A DNA stretch of 64,000 nt from Tetragonia tetragonoides (Eukaryota > Streptophyta > Magnoliopsida > Caryophyllales > Aizoaceae). The stretch lies in assembly GCA_038025085.1 (NCBI GenBank), contig CM076139.1:16695307-16759306 (forward strand). Reading direction: 5' to 3'. This document shows, in pieces, positions 59,000 through 64,000 of the stretch. The position numbers and the translations under genes were made by a program. Every line of letters starts with the position of its first letter. Within the stretch, counting starts at the first letter, position 1. The notes under the pieces were generated by a model, which searched no databases, had not been told where the DNA came from, and was given only the letters and a program-made list of their open reading frames with translations.

Positions 59000-61127
59000 T
59001 TGCTGGGTTGATTAACTAGAACTAGCAAGCGAAATTGTGAAGAACTTGACTACTTATTTAGGTAGTCACGAATAACGCCAGGCCAGATCAGGTCAATTGA
59101 CCTTGAAAGAACACCCGGCGGCCCACATGTGGAGTATCCATCAATTGGGATTTAGGAGGGGTTGCCTTTGATTTATTCGTATCTATCTATGATTTGAAAA
59201 TATATGGTCTTGGTCGTCCTGTCCAGCGAGTACTCCTACTGACTAGGGGAACAATACCTCGCTCGCGTTACAGCAACTTCCATGCATGCAGCAAACTGCA
59301 AATCAACATGCAAGTGACATTAGTGTGATATTAGTTTGTCTATTACTATTAGTCTATTACCATGCAAGTGATAATGACTATTTTCCCACACCGATTTATA
59401 ATATGTTCCTAATTAAAGGATGAAACAACTGACTAAGAGATTTAATATAATGCTCCATGTAAAAGACGAAATTCAAACTTTCAACCTTAATTAAGAATGG
59501 ATGAATCTCTACCATACCGTTCAACCACCACATCCCTTGGTCAATTTGTGTACCATGCTTTGATAGTTTGTTTACTGATTTGATTTATTTTAAGTTACGG
59601 TTACGGCGAATTCATGTGACACAGCTTTCAATTGCGCACTGATTTATGCAATATTTATAAGATTCGTTTATATACTCCGTACTTTGGTAAAATGTACTCA
59701 TGTAGTTATTAGTGTTACGTTATACACCCCTTTGATTGGACATGTCCCACACATTTGTGTTATTCGATCTTTATAACAAACTTGTATGGAACAATGTTTT
59801 GTGGTTCAGATCGAAATTTATTTCATATTATTTTCACTGAATAATTTTTTAACAATGGTTATTATCTCTGATCATGATTAGCTCTAATCTGCTCTGATCT
59901 AAATAGAAGGACAAACTTGGATGATCATCCATCACTTATGTCTTAAGCAACTAGTATATATTCAGCGATTAAACATCAAAATTTTAGTTTTTTCCATATA
60001 TACATACTCAAAACGAAAAGATAACTACAATTCGGGGACCAACTGTTTTGGAGCTATATATTTACTAGCTACAACCAAATATCACTATAAGAAAAAAAAA
60101 AAATTGTAACCAACATGAGAAAAACGTTGATAACCAAAATAAGCAATAATTAAATGATAGAAGAAATTAGTACCAACTAAGTTGCTAAAAAAGGACAATA
60201 TCATTTCATTGCACATTATTCTGAATAACACATGTTATACGTTCCAATAATTTGAGACATAAATCGTTACATTCGCACCATAATTTAATGTCTAATAGAG
60301 ACCTTATAAGAAGAGAGGGGAATTTTTTCCAAGGAAGGTAAACTTGAGACATAATTTAGTGTCTCATTCATTAATTCATTCATTAATTTTTGTTAAAATT
60401 ATTTTATGCGAAACAATAAGCAAAAGGTATCTTATGATCATGAGATTGTATCAACATGAGGTCATCTCTATAGTCAAGTATAAAATCAACATGGCGTCAT
60501 GCTTGTTTAAGGCGCCTCATACGAGTTTTTGTGAACAACGACTAACTATTTGCATTTGTTTTACAGCCCATTATACTAATCATATTGTTGACGCATGCTT
60601 GTTAGAGGGAGTCTGACCTTGAGGCAGTCTCATACGAGTTTTGTTGAGATCTCCTATATATGACGCCGCCTCATACGAGTTTTTATGATCATGTTGAGCT
60701 AGAAAGTCGGCCAACTTATAGAATTAAAAAGCTATTTCAATGCCAGTATAATAAAGGCTCGAAACTAAAAAGTTGTTTAAGAGATTCTAAATCAAAGGAG
60801 CTTGATTGACACCTTCATGGAGTACGTACGATCGGGATATAAATACAGTACTCCAATGGCGAAGAAAATTGACCAATTCATTCACACCAGAAGTCTTCCG
60901 TTCGCACGGACACGGAACAATACAAGAAAATTATTCCTATTTTTATCGTCTTTAATTATTTTTTCCACAAAAGCGTGTTGAAGTTTATTTCCTAGCGGTC
61001 TCGTAATAACACAGTAAATGTTCACTCGGTGTTTGTATCCCTTTCTGCAATTATTTTGTCCATTTCATATGCCTAATAAGCTAAGGTCTCCCTACTTGCT
61101 TTAATGAACCTCTCCTTTTCTTCACGT
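59000..61127. other. intergenic upstream of NAC gene; repeated CATACGAG phrase
   Basis: No gene. Between 60505 and 60690, three copies of a phrase like ctcatacgagtttttgtga occur (about 60515, 60630 and 60669). A possible TATA box (tataaata, 60838-60845) lies 392 bp before the NAC ATG. Confidence 0.4.
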
Positions 61128-61135
61128 CTATAAGT
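61128..61135 (+). promoter_or_regulatory. candidate TATA box of NAC gene
   Basis: TATAAGTA about 100 bp before the chosen NAC ATG (61237). The stronger-looking tataaata at 60838-60845 is the alternative. It would give a leader of about 360 nt and include the in-frame ATG at 61138. Confidence 0.4.
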
Positions 61136-61236
61136 ACATGAGTGTTGTGCACAAATATGATGACGATCCAAAATCCAACATTTCAATTAGCCAACATTTC
61201 ATACAAGTAGGTAAAAATATAATAATTTATCATAGA

Positions 61237-63237
61237 ATGGTTGCTGACGATGATATATTGCCATTAGGGTATCGATTTTATCCAACAGAAGAAGAGTTGA
61301 TATCGTTCTATCTTTGGCAAAAGCTTCTAGGCAGGAGACAAGAAGACCTTAATCGTGTTATACCGGAGCTTTATATCTATGATTTCAATCCTTGGGCTCT
61401 CCCCGGTAAGCTTCTAGTTTGCTTCATGAATCAATTTTTTTGTTATACTTTAGTTTTTGAAGTTTGAATATAATTTCATATTAATCTTGAAACTACATAC
61501 ATGAATTCTTTTAACATGTGTTGGTACAAGAGCTTTATATCTATGATTCTACCCGATCTCCTTTTCTTGACTTCACAATGTCTGATCTTAGATGACTGGA
61601 AGATTTACTGCCACCAGTTACTGTGTATTTGTTTCTCAAAGTGAAACATTTGCATAATGAGCTCCAAATTAAGGCAAAGTAGTTCTCCTCGATCGATCAG
61701 CTTAATTTTACTTAGAGCATGTTTGGCCTAGTTTGTAGGTAGCTTCTCCTTTTCCCCCTATTTTTCCTTACAAACCACCCCCTCCACCTCCTCCTTACTC
61801 CCAATTTCAACTTCCAAAAAGCTCAAAACACCCACTAGGACCCTCTAGAAGCCCCAAAAATAGAAGTAACAATTTGGAGCTTCTACTTTTGGGCCTCCCA
61901 ATGGGTGTTTTGAGTTTCTTAGAAGCTGAAAATGGGGGTGAGGAGAAGGTGGAGGGGGTGGTTTGTAAGTAAAAATAGGAAGGAAAGTAGAAACTCCTCA
62001 CAAGCTAGGTCAAACACCACCTTTAATTTCAATTCAGTTTTATGAAGGTAATTAAAAAGAACGACTTGAGGCGTCAAAATTAGTAGCAACAACCTTTTCA
62101 TTTATGAGTAATTTGAAGGGATGTGCATGGATCTTGTAGATGATGGAAGCTAAGCATTGTCATATATAGTACTAGAGTATATATTAATTTTGCAACATTA
62201 TTATTTATATATGTCATCAATGCAGAACTTGCAGGAGAACGATGCAGGAGAGACCGGGAGCTGCAAGAATGGTTCTTTTTCATACCAAGGCAAGAGAAGG
62301 AAGCACGGGGAGGACGGCCGAACCGGCTGACCACGGCGGGGTACTGGAAAGCGACGGGTTCGCCAGGATGGGTTTATTCCTCTTCAGATAATCATCAAAG
62401 AATTGGGATAAAGAGGACCATGGTTTTCTACGAAGGACGAGCTCGTACAAGATCCGGGTCTAAAACTGACTGGAAAATGAATGAGTATATGGTTTTTGAC
62501 CCTGCTGATCAACCCTCCTCTTCATCAGCTGCTCCTGTTCCATCTGTGAGTAGTAGTATTGCATTTGCACTCATACATGCATCTCTTTTAAAATGTACAA
62601 CATTCTCCTGATACTTTTTAGTCCAGAACGAAGTGATCGAGTAATATTTTTTAAGGAGTATGTATTTGTCGTTATTCAAAATGTGACATTTGAAACCATC
62701 TTATTTGAGTTTTCCGTAAAAATATATATGAGACAGTCTTATCGTAAGACAGACCACTGTTACATTTTGAACTCACAATTATATATTAGTGTTAATATGA
62801 GTATATATTTTGAACGTTCTCTATTTGTTTATTGGCAGCAAAAGGGTGAATTCACTGTATGCAGAGTATACAAAAAATCAACATGCTTGCGAGCATTTGA
62901 TAGGCGACCAGTTGCAGCACCACGTCCACCACATATGCTGGCTAGACCAACATCATCGTCGTCCCAGCCATTTGTTCATCAGGCATCATTATTAACTAAT
63001 CACCAAGGTGATCCTCGATCGACCGCGGCTGCAGAGAGGGTTAGCTCAGATGATGGTTCTGGTTCATGGTCATCAGGTGACAATGCTAATAACAACAACA
63101 ACATTATTGATGCCAGCTCTATTCAAGGGATGATGACTAATGAAGACCAAGAGAATCACAATATGGACATGGAAATAGTTGATGATCAGGCTGCTGCACC
63201 TCTATGGGATTGGGATTCCTTCAATTATAACATTTGA
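61237..63237 (+). CDS. NAC transcription factor, NAC090-like
   Basis: Three exons, 61237-61405, 62226-62545 and 62839-63237, in phase at GT..AG sites, give 295 residues. The start chosen is [20 protein letters not shown], because the frame upstream to an earlier ATG (61138) is not NAC-like. The NAC domain (about 8-175) shows all subdomains: [56 protein letters not shown] with [28 protein letters not shown] with KTDWKMNEY; and [10 protein letters not shown]. The C-terminal half is Ser/Asn-rich and acidic and ends in [12 protein letters not shown]. The RAFDRRP motif and terminal WDW place it near Arabidopsis NAC090/NAC036-type proteins, which are linked to salicylate and senescence control. It is nuclear and predicted to bind CATGTG/CACG-type sites; direct targets are unknown. 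The tail is longer than Arabidopsis NAC090. Confidence 0.92.
61716..62021. mobile_element. long-armed fold-back MITE in NAC intron 1
   Basis: The two halves are inverted copies with arms of about 140 bp. Left gtttggcctag, then cctatttttccttacaaacc, accccctccacc, and ctcaaaacaccca each recur in reverse complement on the right (caaaccacccc... read inverted at about 61945-62020). The loop is small, around 61855-61875. The borders and target duplication are not exact. In the NAC pre-mRNA it would fold into a long hairpin. Confidence 0.75.
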
Positions 63238-64000
63238 AGTGGCTACTAGACTAGCTAGCTCTTTATTTCAAGGGTATTATTCTATGGCCACTTGAGCGCT
63301 AATTAAGTACTAATAATCACAAGATTTAATTTCATTCACGAATTGAAACTCTCCAAATCCAAAGAAAGTGTTTTCTAAAATCCTACGCCTTTTTGCTTGT
63401 CAAAAAGAGGGTGCAAGTGAATGACCACTGAAACACCGGACACCGCCACTACGTCATGTTCGGCCGTAGTTGACATCTGATTTGCACAATAATACTGAAT
63501 ATTACTAGTACTAGTTGAAGATTTCTTTGAAATTTAGAAAAAGGAGTATTATTTTGCTTACAGTTAAGATATACTTCTATTTAATTCTTTTTATTCAATT
63601 TGTAACTACGCCCAAGGATCACAGTATTATGCTGGGAGTAAAAGTTTTTCAATGTGATGTTTAGCTTTAGCACATCAATTTGCGTTGGGGTGCTTCTCAA
63701 CCATACCTAGCAAGGTAAGCGAAGTTTCTTCTCATATACATTATTATTATTAGGAAATCCTGACATGGCCACGGGAATGTTTAAAAGCATAAAAGTGCTG
63801 AGAATGGGTCGTGTATATATAACACAACCGTGTATATATTAAATGATGAATTCGTAGTTTGAGAATAGTTTAAATGATTTGATAATACTGCGTATTCACA
63901 TGGACACATACCACCATTAAGAAGAAACTAAAGTGATGAACTGAAATGGTAATCCAGTGACCATACTTTACTCGAGGGAGGGGAGGGTGATCGTGCAAGA
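63238..64000. other. NAC 3' flank
   Basis: 3' UTR of the NAC gene, then AT-rich intergenic DNA. No further gene seen before the window ends. Confidence 0.45.

Noticed and set aside
61138..61236. 33-residue N-terminal extension of the NAC protein
   Set aside because: Not NAC-like, and it immediately follows a TATA-like motif; NAC proteins normally start a few residues before the LPxGYRF motif.

Overview
This window looks like nuclear DNA of a flowering plant, most likely a core eudicot. The genes have many short exons with GT..AG introns, CT-rich leaders and plant-only families (ORANGE, NAC, S40, B3), and they sit in AT-rich DNA packed with plant-type transposons. Caryophyllales is possible, but that is a weak inference from the repeats only. 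I see no bacterial, organellar, CRISPR or operon structure.

Layout. 1-10.4 kb: a gene-bearing block on the minus strand with ORANGE (8 coding exons, 904-6077), a single-exon B3-domain gene (7305-7907) and a plastid-targeted protein of unknown function (3 exons, 8370-9761). 10.5-14.6 kb: a complete 4.1-kb hAT transposon with perfect 8-bp target duplications and a transposase broken by one frameshift and one stop. 14.9-23.2 kb: SORTING NEXIN 1, ten coding exons with a 4-kb first intron, minus strand. 23.2-27.7 kb: intergenic DNA with MITEs and a SINE. 27.8-28.4 kb: an intronless S40/DUF584 senescence-regulator gene, plus strand. 28.4-41.4 kb: gene-free DNA holding Helitrons, a 1-kb Mutator-like element with 9-bp target duplication, nested MITEs and a 1.7-kb array of a 44-bp minisatellite. 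41.5-52.3 kb: a transposon nest. An internally deleted hAT element splits one reading frame, and a full-length Ty3/gypsy element (two 510-bp LTRs) splits the last codons of an older broken gene of the plant 'gypsy-type transposon domain' class. 53-61 kb: gene-free, with nested Stowaway elements, an inverted composite MITE and a LINE RNase H scrap. 61.2-63.2 kb: a three-exon NAC090-like transcription factor, plus strand, with a long-armed fold-back element in intron 1.

The six intact genes do not form a pathway. ORANGE and the 8.4-9.8 kb gene are plastid-directed, SNX1 is an endosomal retromer protein, and B3, S40 and NAC are regulatory proteins. I found no clearly new biological system. The most informative material is insertion history: several insertions can be read to the base from their target duplications, including two where a host frame reads through once the insert is ignored.
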